Part shown: positions 1 to 7,492 of the stretch, piece after piece
Layout of the letters: each line of letters opens with the position of its first letter
Position numbering within the stretch: the first letter of the stretch is position 1
From: an uncultured Clostridia bacterium
Lineage (GTDB): Bacteria > Bacillota > Clostridia > Oscillospirales > Acutalibacteraceae
Direction: 5' to 3'
Assembly (NCBI GenBank): GCA_944380795.1
Contig: CALWIS010000179.1
Location: forward strand, 1-39,675
Length of the DNA: 39,675 bases
Notes under the pieces: model-generated
The model's input: only the letters and a program-made list of their open reading frames with translations
What the model was told of the DNA's origin: nothing
The model's database searches: none
Program-made: the position numbers and the translations under genes

Positions 1-455
1 AATCCTGCACCGGCGGACTGCTCTCCAAGCGCATCACCGATGTTTCCGGCGCTTCTCAGGTGTTTGAAATGGGTGCTGTGACTTATGCTAACCGCATTAA
101 AGAGCAGGTGCTGGGCGTCTCCCACGAAACGCTGGAAACCCACGGCGCTGTCAGCCCAGAAACTGCCCGGGAAATGGCCCAGGGCATCCGCCGCGCAGCC
201 GGCAGCGATTTAGGAGTGGGCATTACCGGCATTGCAGGTCCCGGCGGCGGAACCCCCGAAAAACCGGTGGGGCTGGTATACATTGCCCTGAGCGATGGGG
301 AACACACCTGGGTACGAAAAATGATGCCCGGCAGTGCTGGGAGACCCCGCTCCCGCAGCTGGCAGCGCAATGCTGCTGCATCCCACGCGCTGGACATGGT
401 GCGCCGGTACTTACAAGGCATTGGCGGGCTGGAAGATGCTGGACTGAAACGATAA
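1..455 (+). CDS. cinA: CinA C-terminal domain / nicotinamide-nucleotide amidase (5' truncated by window)
   Basis: This is the C-terminal part of a CinA/PncC protein; the window starts inside the gene. In-frame codons from position 3 read SCTGG, the conserved segment holding the catalytic Ser of the NMN amidase domain. It is followed by TYANRIK (the family Tyr and Lys region) and GITGIAGPGGGTPEKPVG, the diagnostic glycine-rich motif. The family hydrolyses nicotinamide mononucleotide to nicotinate mononucleotide in pyridine-nucleotide recycling. In full-length CinA this domain follows an N-terminal MoCF-like domain, which would lie outside the window. The frame is open to the edge, so the ATG at 72 is internal and not a start. 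The stop at 453-455 lies 37 bases before the sortase start, so co-transcription is possible. Confidence 0.9.
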   Translation, partial: SCTGGLLSKRITDVSGASQVFEMGAVTYANRIKEQVLGVSHETLETHGAVSPETAREMAQGIRRAAGSDLGVGITGIAGPGGGTPEKPVGLVYIALSDGEHTWVRKMMPGSAGRPRSRSWQRNAAASHALDMVRRYLQGIGGLEDAGLKR

Positions 456-492
456 TTTTGTTTTGCCACTGGTTTATATAAGGAGGCCCCTT

Positions 493-1563
493 ATGGGAAA
501 ACGTCATAACGCCAAGCACAATAAACCCAAAAAGCCCTTTCTCCAGCGCTGGCTCCCCTGGAAGGGAGACAGCAAAGGACAGGTGATTCTAAAAATTGCC
601 ACCTTACTTATGCTGGTGGTCTTTCTGGGTTCCGCTGGGTATCTGGTAAACGAACTGGTGATCCTTCCTGCCCAGACCGATATGGTTATGGACGAAATTC
701 AGGAAATTTACTATGATCTTTCTTCCTCTGAGGAGTCTTCAAAGGAAGAAGGCACCCAGTCCGAAACAGAATCCACACAATCAAAAGAGGAAGAACCTGA
801 GCTTACCGACGAGCAGGTGCGGGCACAGATTAAAAAATTACAGGAAATCAACCCCGATATCATCGGCTGGATTCGTATCCCCAACACAGTCATTGATTAT
901 CCGGTGCTTCAATCCTCCGAAAACGACCCGGAGTATTATCTGTATCGCAACTACAAAAAAGGGTCCACCCAATATGGCAGCATCTTCCTGCAATCCGGCA
1001 CTGCCATTGATGGCAGCGACCAGGACCTAGTATTATATGGCCACAGCATGAATGACGGCCGGATGTTCGCCAGCCTTTTGCGCTTTGGGGAGCTGGATGT
1101 GTATAAGCAATCCCCGGTAATTACCTTTAATACCGCTGAAGGCGGTGGAAAATGGAAGATCATCTCTGTATTTAAAACCAACACCGACGAGAGTCAGGGG
1201 AAGCCTTTCCCTTATACCTACAGCCATTTCAACTCCGATTCCTCTTACCTCAATTTTATTTATCAGGCGCGCCAGCGTTCCATTATCAACACTGGGGTGG
1301 ACTTTAACGAAAACGACACCGTGATTACCTTGTCCACCTGTTCCTATGAATTTGACGGATTCCGTACTGTAGTGGTAGCTCGTAAGGTGCGGGAAGGGGA
1401 AGACCCCTCTGTAGACACCTCCAAAGCCGTTTACAACCCGGATGTGGTGTATCCCCAATGCTGGTACGACCGGTATGGCGGAAGTATGCCCCAATGGCCG
1501 GAAACCTTCGAGGAGGCTCTGGAACAGGGCAAAATCGACTGGTATACGCCTGTGGATGAATAA
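493..1563 (+). CDS. srtB: class B sortase
   Basis: Membrane-anchored cysteine transpeptidase that would attach proteins with a sorting signal to the cell wall. The ATG at 493 is preferred over an upstream in-frame start at 463 because AGGAGG sits at 481-486. The 356-residue protein has a basic N-terminus (1-30), one membrane segment (about 32-55), an acidic Ser/Glu-rich linker (about 75-105), then the sortase fold. Class B features are PNTVIDYPVLQ, then YGHSM with His184, STCSY with Cys283, and GFRT with Arg291, the complete catalytic triad. No substrate gene with an NPxTN-like tail, pilin or haem gene lies nearby, so its substrate cannot be read from this window. It follows cinA on the same strand. 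Confidence 0.9.
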   Translation: MGKRHNAKHNKPKKPFLQRWLPWKGDSKGQVILKIATLLMLVVFLGSAGYLVNELVILPAQTDMVMDEIQEIYYDLSSSEESSKEEGTQSETESTQSKEEEPELTDEQVRAQIKKLQEINPDIIGWIRIPNTVIDYPVLQSSENDPEYYLYRNYKKGSTQYGSIFLQSGTAIDGSDQDLVLYGHSMNDGRMFASLLRFGELDVYKQSPVITFNTAEGGGKWKIISVFKTNTDESQGKPFPYTYSHFNSDSSYLNFIYQARQRSIINTGVDFNENDTVITLSTCSYEFDGFRTVVVARKVREGEDPSVDTSKAVYNPDVVYPQCWYDRYGGSMPQWPETFEEALEQGKIDWYTPVDE

Positions 1564-1623
1564 AGCCTTTGACTTGGACCAATACTCAACCAGACACCCT
1601 ATGCCGGGAAAGGAGCTTGCAGT

Positions 1624-3420
1624 ATGGATCTTTTTGGGCAATTCCGGGCCGCAGATTCCCTGTTTCGCCTTTTGGCAGGAGATATGGATCGGGTGACCTC
1701 TTACCCCTTCCAGCCTACCGGGCGCACTAAAATTAAGAGTTCGCTCCCTCTTCCAGCCAGCCTGCCGGAATCTCAGGGGGTTCCCAGCCGCTGCCTGTAT
1801 GATTTTTTCCACCGGTTGGAGGAAGACCCCACCCTGTGCACCCACGGCGTGTGTATTTTGCGCCATGGCAAGCGCATTGCGGAGGCCGCATGGCAGCCCT
1901 ATTCCAAGCGGCTGCCCCAGATGCAATTCTCCCTTTCTAAAAGCGTGGTGGGTATGGCGGTGGGCATTGCCCAAGCAGAGGGAATTCTCTCGCTGGATGA
2001 AAAAGTAAAGGATATTTTTTCCGACCGTCTCCCCCCTTTCTATTTGGGGAAGCCCGGGGAAGTCACCGTTCGGCAGCTTCTCATCATGAGTTCCGGCGTT
2101 CGGTTTAACGAGTTGGGCTCTGCTTCCGAAAAAGATTGGGTGCGGGCTTGGCTCCTTTCTGACTGTGAATTTGCCCCCGGCTCTCGCTTCTCCTACAATA
2201 GCATGAACACTTACATTCTCAGCGCCATACTATGCCGCAAAACAGGCCAGAGCCTTACCAACTACCTAACCCCACGGTTATGGGAGCCCCTGGGAATTGG
2301 TGTCCCCTTTTGGGAAACCTGTCCCCTGGGGGTGGAAAAAGGCGGCTGGGGACTGTACCTGACCCCTGGAGATATGGCAAAGCTGGGCCAGCTTTACCTG
2401 CAAAAGGGGCAATGGCGCACTTCCTCCGGGTGGCGCAGCATTCTTCCAGAACAATGGGTACAGCAGGCCATGTCTCCCCAGATTTCTTGCCGTATGGGGG
2501 AACGGGATGCTTGGTATGGATATCAGCTTTGGGGGCTGGCCTGGGGAGAGGGCTGTCAATTTAACGGGGTATTTGGCCAATACGTGGTGATCCTTCCCAA
2601 AGAAGATATGGTGATTGCCGTTACCAGCGGCAACGGCCAGTTATTTGAGGACCGCACTCTCGTGCATATCCAAGAATGCTTTTGCACGGGCGCTCTTTCC
2701 CCTTCTTCCCTGCCACCAAACCCGGAAGAAATCCACGCTCTTTCCGGCCTGCTCTCCTCCCTCCATGTGATCTCTGAGTTAAAGCCTCCGGTTTTACCCA
2801 AAGCACGCCCCACCCTGTTGCAGCGTTTGCGGCGCCCTAAACCTGCCCCTTCTCCATCTTTGCCCCAGGCGGCCCAGTACAATGGACGAACCTATTCTTT
2901 CCCCGAAAATCACAGCCTCTTGCTGCCTTTGGTCATAGGAGTAGTCCACGGGAATTTCCCCAAGGGAATCCGCCGGATGCGCTTTCGGTTAGGCATGGAC
3001 CGGGCCCGGTTCTGGTTTTACACCGGGGACATTTGCCACACCATTGAGGCGGGATATAGTGGGAATGTGCTTCCTTGTGTGCTGAAATTTAACGAAGAGC
3101 CCTACCCATGCTGGGCAGGTGTGCGGTTCGTTCTGGATGAGGATGACCGCATGGTAATCAAACTGTTTTTAGTATTTCCCGAGACTCCCTGTATCCGCAC
3201 CATGAAACTGGTATTTTATGGCGAGGACGGCGATCATGTATTGCTACGTATGGATGAACGCCCCTCTGCGGCACGGGCCGCGGAAATGTTTTTGGGCCTG
3301 ATTACCGGGGGAAAAAAAGCGGACGAATGGTTGCCGGCAGGAGCTCAAAAGCTCCCTGTATTTTCCAGAATAAAAGAACTGCTTTGCCCCAAATTAAATG
3401 GTGTTTGGGAAAAAGAATAA
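1624..3420 (+). CDS. beta-lactamase-fold serine hydrolase with unrecognised C-terminal region
   Basis: Serine hydrolase of the class C beta-lactamase / penicillin-binding-protein-like family. The N-terminal about 370 residues carry the SxxK motif (Ser103-Leu-Ser-Lys106), a Tyr-Asn-Ser second motif at 191-193 and a glycine-rich third-motif region (VFGQYVVILPK). There is no signal peptide or membrane segment, so the protein appears cytoplasmic. It starts 60 bases after the sortase with AAAGGAG upstream. A Pro/Lys-rich linker (about 395-425) is followed by about 170 residues I cannot assign, making it longer than typical family members (about 350-450 residues). Substrate is unknown. Esterase, peptidase or amidase activity are all possible. 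A strong hairpin follows the stop. Confidence 0.8.
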   Translation: MDLFGQFRAADSLFRLLAGDMDRVTSYPFQPTGRTKIKSSLPLPASLPESQGVPSRCLYDFFHRLEEDPTLCTHGVCILRHGKRIAEAAWQPYSKRLPQMQFSLSKSVVGMAVGIAQAEGILSLDEKVKDIFSDRLPPFYLGKPGEVTVRQLLIMSSGVRFNELGSASEKDWVRAWLLSDCEFAPGSRFSYNSMNTYILSAILCRKTGQSLTNYLTPRLWEPLGIGVPFWETCPLGVEKGGWGLYLTPGDMAKLGQLYLQKGQWRTSSGWRSILPEQWVQQAMSPQISCRMGERDAWYGYQLWGLAWGEGCQFNGVFGQYVVILPKEDMVIAVTSGNGQLFEDRTLVHIQECFCTGALSPSSLPPNPEEIHALSGLLSSLHVISELKPPVLPKARPTLLQRLRRPKPAPSPSLPQAAQYNGRTYSFPENHSLLLPLVIGVVHGNFPKGIRRMRFRLGMDRARFWFYTGDICHTIEAGYSGNVLPCVLKFNEEPYPCWAGVRFVLDEDDRMVIKLFLVFPETPCIRTMKLVFYGEDGDHVLLRMDERPSAARAAEMFLGLITGGKKADEWLPAGAQKLPVFSRIKELLCPKLNGVWEKE

Positions 3421-3435
3421 ATTCCTTATATGCTA

Positions 3436-3479
3436 CAACAACCAAAGCGGGACTCTTTCGGGTCCCGCTTTGGTTGTTG
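3436..3479. terminator. perfect 18-bp hairpin between convergent genes
   Basis: An 18-bp perfect stem (3436-3453 with 3462-3479) and an 8-base loop lie just after the serine hydrolase stop. There is no T-run on the plus strand, so termination strength is uncertain. Position between convergent genes supports a transcript-end role. Confidence 0.6.
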
Positions 3480-3493
3480 AAAAAGGAGATTTA

Positions 3494-3520
3494 TGAAAAA
3501 GTTCTTGTACTCGATTTAAT
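3494..3520 (+). other. possible 8-codon mini-ORF between two hairpins
   Basis: AAGGAG at 3484-3489 is followed 4 bases later by an ATG and an 8-codon frame (MKKFLYSI, stop TAA). It sits immediately after one hairpin and before another (3537-3563). It could be a leader-type peptide without a downstream gene, the remnant of a gene, or chance. No plus-strand gene follows. Confidence 0.2.
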
Positions 3521-3536
3521 TTCCCCTTTTGGGGGA

Positions 3537-3563
3537 GACAGGCCGTGAAGAAAGCGGCCTGTC
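3537..3563 (-). terminator. hairpin downstream of the HtrA gene
   Basis: A 9-bp stem GACAGGCCG/CGGCCTGTC with a 9-base loop lies 46 bases past the end of the minus-strand protease gene. A second small CCCC/GGGG hairpin follows at about 3523-3535. There is no clear T-run, so this is called from position and stem stability. Confidence 0.45.
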
Positions 3564-3609
3564 AAAATGGAAAAGAAAGGTCTGTATTGAATCTATATAA
3601 ACACCAGTC

Positions 3610-5064
3610 TTACTGGCCGGTGGATTCGGTAAGGGTTACTTCGCAGGTAAAGGTCTCGCCGGTAAGTCCGCGGGTTACAGACAGGGTCACGGTATCACCG
3701 GGCTTCTTCTTGGCAATATAACCGGAGATGGTATTGGCAGAAGTCACATCGGTATCGTCGATCTTGGTGATGACATCGCCCTTTTGGACTCCTGCATCAC
3801 TTACGGATTCATTCGTAATGGAAGCTACATACATACCAGAAGGCAGTCCATAGAAGTTAGCCGTCCAAGAATCCAGATACTGACCGCTGATGCCCAGCAT
3901 CGCACGATCCTTTACATAACCGTATTCCTTCAGGTCGCTGATAATGGGCAGTGCATCGTCAATGGGGATAGCAAAACCCAGACCTTCATAACCAGTAGCC
4001 ACAATTTTACTAGAGTTGATGCCAATCACCTGGCCGTACATATTCACCAAAGCACCGCCGGAGTTACCGGGGTTGATAGCAGCATCCGTTTGGATGCATT
4101 CCATGGTATAACCGGTTTCACTATTGGTTACCGAACGGTTCAAAGCAGATACATAGCCAATGGTTACGCTGGAATTAAACTGGAGGCCGCCAGGGTTGCC
4201 GATGGCGATCACCGGGTCAGCTACAACCAAATCTTCAGAGGAACCAAATTCCGCAGCTGTCAAGCCGGTGGCCTCTACCTTGATCACTGCCAAGTCTGTC
4301 ATGCTATCGCTGCCCACTAATTTTGCTTCATAAGTGGTGCCGTCAGAGGTAATGACCTTCAGGGAATCTGCGCCATCTACCACATGGGCATTAGTGATGA
4401 TATACCCATCAGAGGTAGCGATAATACCGGAACCTTCACTGGCGGGAGAAACGGCGCTGTCTTCTTCTGAATTTTCCTGCTCATCCTGAGCCGTGCGTCC
4501 CCATCCAGAGGCTGCCATTCCCTGCTGCATGGTGCTTTGCTGATAATTCTGAATACAAACCACAGAAGGGATCACCTTTGCAGCAACTTCCTGTTGGGTC
4601 ATGCTGCCGGAAACACTGGTAGTAGGATCGCTGTCCTCGTTATTGATCAATTTCGTAATGGTAAAGGTAGAACTGCCGGTTCCGGCGTTGTTTACCTGAA
4701 TCACTCCGTTATTGATAAGAGCGGCGAACCCGCCCACCGAAGCAGCGGAAACCACTGCACAACACAGGACCCCTGCCACGATCTTAGTGGCAATTTTAGC
4801 GCCGCGGCTCATGGGTTTCTTTTCTCTCTTGGGCTTCTGCGGCGGCATCGGCGCCGTGTAGTTATCTGCATTGGGCCAAGAAGATTGCGGCTGATAGGGC
4901 TGCTGGTATCCATTTCCCTGCCAGCTGTATTCCGAATACTGACTGGAGGAGTACGGATTCTGGGAACCTGCAGAAGCATTGTTCTGCGGAGGCGTGGTAT
5001 TGTTGGAATGCAATCCGTTGTTATTGGCGGAATCGTTATTTATATTATTCATAGGATCATACAT
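3610..5064 (-). CDS. htrA: HtrA/DegP-like membrane-anchored serine protease with PDZ domain
   Basis: Envelope quality-control protease of the trypsin-like S1C family. The 484-residue protein has a long Asn/Gln/Ser/Tyr-rich cytoplasmic tail (1-80), a basic stretch and one membrane segment (about 91-113). The protease domain has the triad His227 (NAHVVDGA), Asp257 (MTDLAVIK) and Ser335 (GNSGGAL), and a single PDZ domain covers about 390-475. This matches the domain plan of Firmicutes HtrA/YyxA proteins, apart from the unusually long polar N-tail. AAAGGATG precedes the ATG at 5064, and a 7-bp stem (GAAGCTC/GAGCTTC) lies in the leader at about 5096-5118. It lies downstream of pdxR on the same strand with a 128-base gap, so it probably has its own promoter. 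Confidence 0.93.
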   Translation of the reverse strand: MYDPMNNINNDSANNNGLHSNNTTPPQNNASAGSQNPYSSSQYSEYSWQGNGYQQPYQPQSSWPNADNYTAPMPPQKPKREKKPMSRGAKIATKIVAGVLCCAVVSAASVGGFAALINNGVIQVNNAGTGSSTFTITKLINNEDSDPTTSVSGSMTQQEVAAKVIPSVVCIQNYQQSTMQQGMAASGWGRTAQDEQENSEEDSAVSPASEGSGIIATSDGYIITNAHVVDGADSLKVITSDGTTYEAKLVGSDSMTDLAVIKVEATGLTAAEFGSSEDLVVADPVIAIGNPGGLQFNSSVTIGYVSALNRSVTNSETGYTMECIQTDAAINPGNSGGALVNMYGQVIGINSSKIVATGYEGLGFAIPIDDALPIISDLKEYGYVKDRAMLGISGQYLDSWTANFYGLPSGMYVASITNESVSDAGVQKGDVITKIDDTDVTSANTISGYIAKKKPGDTVTLSVTRGLTGETFTCEVTLTESTGQ

Positions 5065-5192
5065 AAACTGCTCATCCTTTCACATCGTTTTCTTCCGAAG
5101 CTCTCATCTTAGGAGCTTCCGTTGCTGTGCTTTTATTATGATGCCCCAATGTGAAAGGTATGTGATGGTCTATTTAAAGATTTATGATTTTT

Positions 5193-6539
5193 TTATTTTT
5201 GATACACTGCCTGATGCAGCGCCTGTATCCCTGGTGGGATCTGCGTGAGAGGAATTCCCGAAAATCCAAGGCGAAGAAGGTCTTTTCCCACCGCTTTCAT
5301 CCGCAAACCCAGTTCTTCTCCTCGGCGAACGGCCCCTTCGGCGTCCGGCACCTGCACCACCACCGCTAAGGACGTTTCCTGTAAAAACACCGGGGTTTTC
5401 TCCCCTAAGACCTTATGCAGACAGGAAAGCATCACTTCGCTCTTTCGATGATACAGTTTTCGCATTCTTCGCAAATGGCGCTCCAGCTGGCCTTCTCGGA
5501 TATAATCTGCCAAAGCAAGCTGCTCGATTTTAGAAGCGGTCTGGTTATAGGCTCTGGCCCGTGGCGCATATTTTTCTGCCAGCCACATGGGCAGTACCAT
5601 ATAACTCACGCGCACACTGGGAAGCAGCAGTTTGGAAAAGGAGCCCAAATATGCAGTGCTCTCCACTCCCGCTCCCTGAAGGGCCGGGATGGGGCGCACC
5701 GTGTACCGCAGCTCTCCGTTATAGTCGTCTTCGATAATCAATCCTCCGGTATTTTCCGCCCAATGCAGCAGTTCAAACCGCCGAGAGGGCGGCATGACCG
5801 CAGCTTGCCCGGTGGGGGCAGACGGGCTTACCAATACCTGTGGGACCCCACTGCCGGCAAGCGCTTCTACCGAAAGCCCTTCTTCATCGGATGGAAGACG
5901 CACCACTTCCATGGAACAATCGGCAAAGGCCCGCTCTGCCTGTAAAAAACCGGCATACTCCATGGCCACCCTTTTTTGGGTAAGCAATCCGCATAATATG
6001 GTGAGAAGGGGCTGGATTCCTGCACCGATGACGATCTGCTCCGCAGATGCCCGCACGCCTCTGGCACGATAGGCATAGGATGACAACGCCTCCCTCAGAG
6101 AGAGCTCTCCCTGAGGGTCACCGTAAGAGGTGATGGAGTCCGGCCGGTTGAGAACATCTCGGATATGGCGCTTCCAGATGGTAATGTCGGCATTTCCCGC
6201 ATCTACTCGATCCGTACCAAAATCATACTGTACCGGCACCCGCCGCCTAGCAGCAGGTATCGGTGAGATTTTAGCAGGATGCTCTTCCCCACGGCGCTGA
6301 GGGGCCGCCACAAAATAGCCGCGCTGGGGCCGGCTTTTTAAGTATCCCTCTGCGCAAAGCTGTTGATAGGCTGCTTCCACAGTGGTCCGGCTCACACCCA
6401 GTTCTTCCGGCAACTGCCGGATGGAGGGCATTTTGGCCCCTAATGGCAGGGTGCCCGATTCAATGGCCTCTCGGATAGCCTGATAGAGCTGCTGATATAG
6501 GGGAATTTTGGATTCTGGATGGAGGGTAACAAAGGGCAT
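5193..6539 (-). CDS. pdxR: PdxR/MocR-family GntR-type regulator with aminotransferase domain
   Basis: Transcription factor of the MocR subfamily: an N-terminal winged-helix GntR domain (about 10-78, IPLYQQLYQAIREAIESG and SRTTVEAAYQQL) joined to a fold-type I aminotransferase-like domain (about 110-445). The PLP-binding lysine is Lys303 in SFSKLLLPS. In the PdxR group, PLP binding to this domain adjusts expression of vitamin B6 synthesis or salvage genes. Its divergent neighbours are an ECF S component and a pyridoxal kinase, which strongly supports B6 sensing here rather than GabR- or TauR-type roles. AAAGGAG lies just upstream of the ATG. The shared upstream region holds repeated AAAGTGnACA boxes, so autoregulation is likely. 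Confidence 0.88.
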   Translation of the reverse strand: MPFVTLHPESKIPLYQQLYQAIREAIESGTLPLGAKMPSIRQLPEELGVSRTTVEAAYQQLCAEGYLKSRPQRGYFVAAPQRRGEEHPAKISPIPAARRRVPVQYDFGTDRVDAGNADITIWKRHIRDVLNRPDSITSYGDPQGELSLREALSSYAYRARGVRASAEQIVIGAGIQPLLTILCGLLTQKRVAMEYAGFLQAERAFADCSMEVVRLPSDEEGLSVEALAGSGVPQVLVSPSAPTGQAAVMPPSRRFELLHWAENTGGLIIEDDYNGELRYTVRPIPALQGAGVESTAYLGSFSKLLLPSVRVSYMVLPMWLAEKYAPRARAYNQTASKIEQLALADYIREGQLERHLRRMRKLYHRKSEVMLSCLHKVLGEKTPVFLQETSLAVVVQVPDAEGAVRRGEELGLRMKAVGKDLLRLGFSGIPLTQIPPGIQALHQAVYQK

Positions 6540-6576
6540 ACCATATCTCCTTTGACGAATAGCAATTTCTATTTTT

Positions 6577-6582
6577 ATTATA
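6577..6582 (-). promoter_or_regulatory. -10 box of the pdxR promoter
   Basis: On the minus strand TATAAT lies 38 bases upstream of the pdxR start codon. No good -35 is present. The expected -35 region runs into the distal AAAGTGTACAC box at 6603-6613, a layout that fits autorepression. Confidence 0.55.
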
Positions 6583-6602
6583 CTACCGTCCAGACAAAAA
6601 CA

Positions 6603-6651
6603 AAAGTGTACACATTATTTTTTTATAAACTGTGCATTTTAAAGTGAACAG
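6603..6651. promoter_or_regulatory. predicted PdxR operator: one half-site plus a 22-bp palindrome
   Basis: Three copies of an 11-bp box lie between the divergent genes: AAAGTGTACAC at 6603-6613 (+), AAAATGCACAG at 6630-6640 (minus strand) and AAAGTGAACAG at 6641-6651 (+). The last two abut to form an inverted repeat with 18 of 22 positions symmetric. The plus-strand boxes start 38 bases apart. I recall that PdxR sites in Corynebacterium contain an AAAGTGG core. The resemblance is by memory, and binding is inferred. Confidence 0.65.
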
Positions 6652-6662
6652 ATTTGCTTTAT

Positions 6663-6668
6663 GATAAT
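6663..6668 (+). promoter_or_regulatory. -10 box for the B6 transporter/kinase operon
   Basis: GATAAT preceded by TAT lies 12 bases after the operator palindrome. The -35 position (about 6640-6645) falls inside the palindrome and matches consensus poorly. This is typical of a promoter that needs an activator bound at -35. Confidence 0.45.
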
Positions 6669-6748
6669 AACACGTCAAAGACAGAGACTCTGCATCCCAA
6701 ACGAATTCCGGCATTTCTGCCGATTATCCAACGAAAGGGTGGATCGTG

Positions 6749-7333
6749 ATGATTCGCAGTAAAAATAGTACCGTGGTCAATTTGGCATTGACCGGGCTCA
6801 TGGGCGCACTGGTCTACGTGGCCACCATGTTCTTTAAAGTAGAGATCCCCGTGGGCGCCGACCGCACCATGATCGGGTTTGCCAATGTGTTTTGTGTTCT
6901 CTCCGGCCTGATTCTGGGTCCGGTTTATGGCGGGCTGGCAGCTGGAGTAGGCTCCTTCCTCTTCGACCTCACCGGCGGCTGGTTCTCCAGTGCAGGGGTC
7001 ACCCTCATTACCAAGGGCCTGATGGCCGTCATCTGCGGCTTGATTGCCTGGAGCGGCAAGCAGGAGAAGGCCAGCATCTCCCGGCTCATTGTCGCGGCAG
7101 TGTCCGGCTCCCTGGGATATTGTGTGATGTATCTGGGATACTCCTTCTTTAAATTGATGGTAGCAGGAAGTGCACCGGAAGCAGCCGCCATTGCCATGAT
7201 GACCAAGGCAGGCGCTACCCTAGTGAATGCTGTAGTGGCGGATGTTATCGCAATCCCGCTGTTCCTCACTATCCGCACAGCCTTGCAGCGGAACCATTTA
7301 TGGAAAGGCGGAAAACCAGGCCGAGCAGTATAA
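6749..7333 (+). CDS. ECF transporter S component, predicted vitamin B6 uptake
   Basis: Integral membrane substrate-binding subunit of an energy-coupling-factor transporter. It has 194 residues with about six hydrophobic segments and short loops. The N-terminal helix is rich in small residues (LTGLMGALVYVATM), and GPVYGGLAAGVGSFLFDLTGG is a typical S-component motif. ATG at 6749 is preferred over the adjacent GTG at 6746 because AAAGGGTGG is then spaced about 7 bases away. The EcfA/A'/T module is not in this window and is presumably shared genome-wide. The substrate is inferred only from context, between pdxR and pyridoxal kinase, so pyridoxine or a related vitamer is the best guess. A terminator-like hairpin separates it from the kinase. 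Confidence 0.8.
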   Translation: MIRSKNSTVVNLALTGLMGALVYVATMFFKVEIPVGADRTMIGFANVFCVLSGLILGPVYGGLAAGVGSFLFDLTGGWFSSAGVTLITKGLMAVICGLIAWSGKQEKASISRLIVAAVSGSLGYCVMYLGYSFFKLMVAGSAPEAAAIAMMTKAGATLVNAVVADVIAIPLFLTIRTALQRNHLWKGGKPGRAV

Positions 7334-7348
7334 ATCCCCCTCTTCTAT

Positions 7349-7395
7349 AAAAATACGGCATATGGCCAAAGTGTGGTGCCATATGCCGTATTTTT
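7349..7395. terminator. strong bidirectional hairpin after the S component
   Basis: An 18-bp perfect stem (7349-7366 with 7378-7395) begins with five A and ends with five T. It lies 15 bases after the transporter stop and about 100 bases before the kinase. It could reduce read-through into pdxK or act as a partial terminator. TATGAT at 7400-7405 just after it may serve the kinase. Confidence 0.8.
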
Positions 7396-7492
7396 GTGGT
7401 ATGATAGTAAGAAGAAAAGCAGTACATCACCGGACAGGCCAAACAGCAGGTATCCTCTATAAGCTTGTCCCCTTTCCGAAAGGACGGTTTCC

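Noticed and set aside
1033..1974. Open frame of 313 codons on the minus strand across the sortase and hydrolase genes
   Set aside because: It lies opposite two well-supported genes, has no family resemblance and no ribosome binding site.
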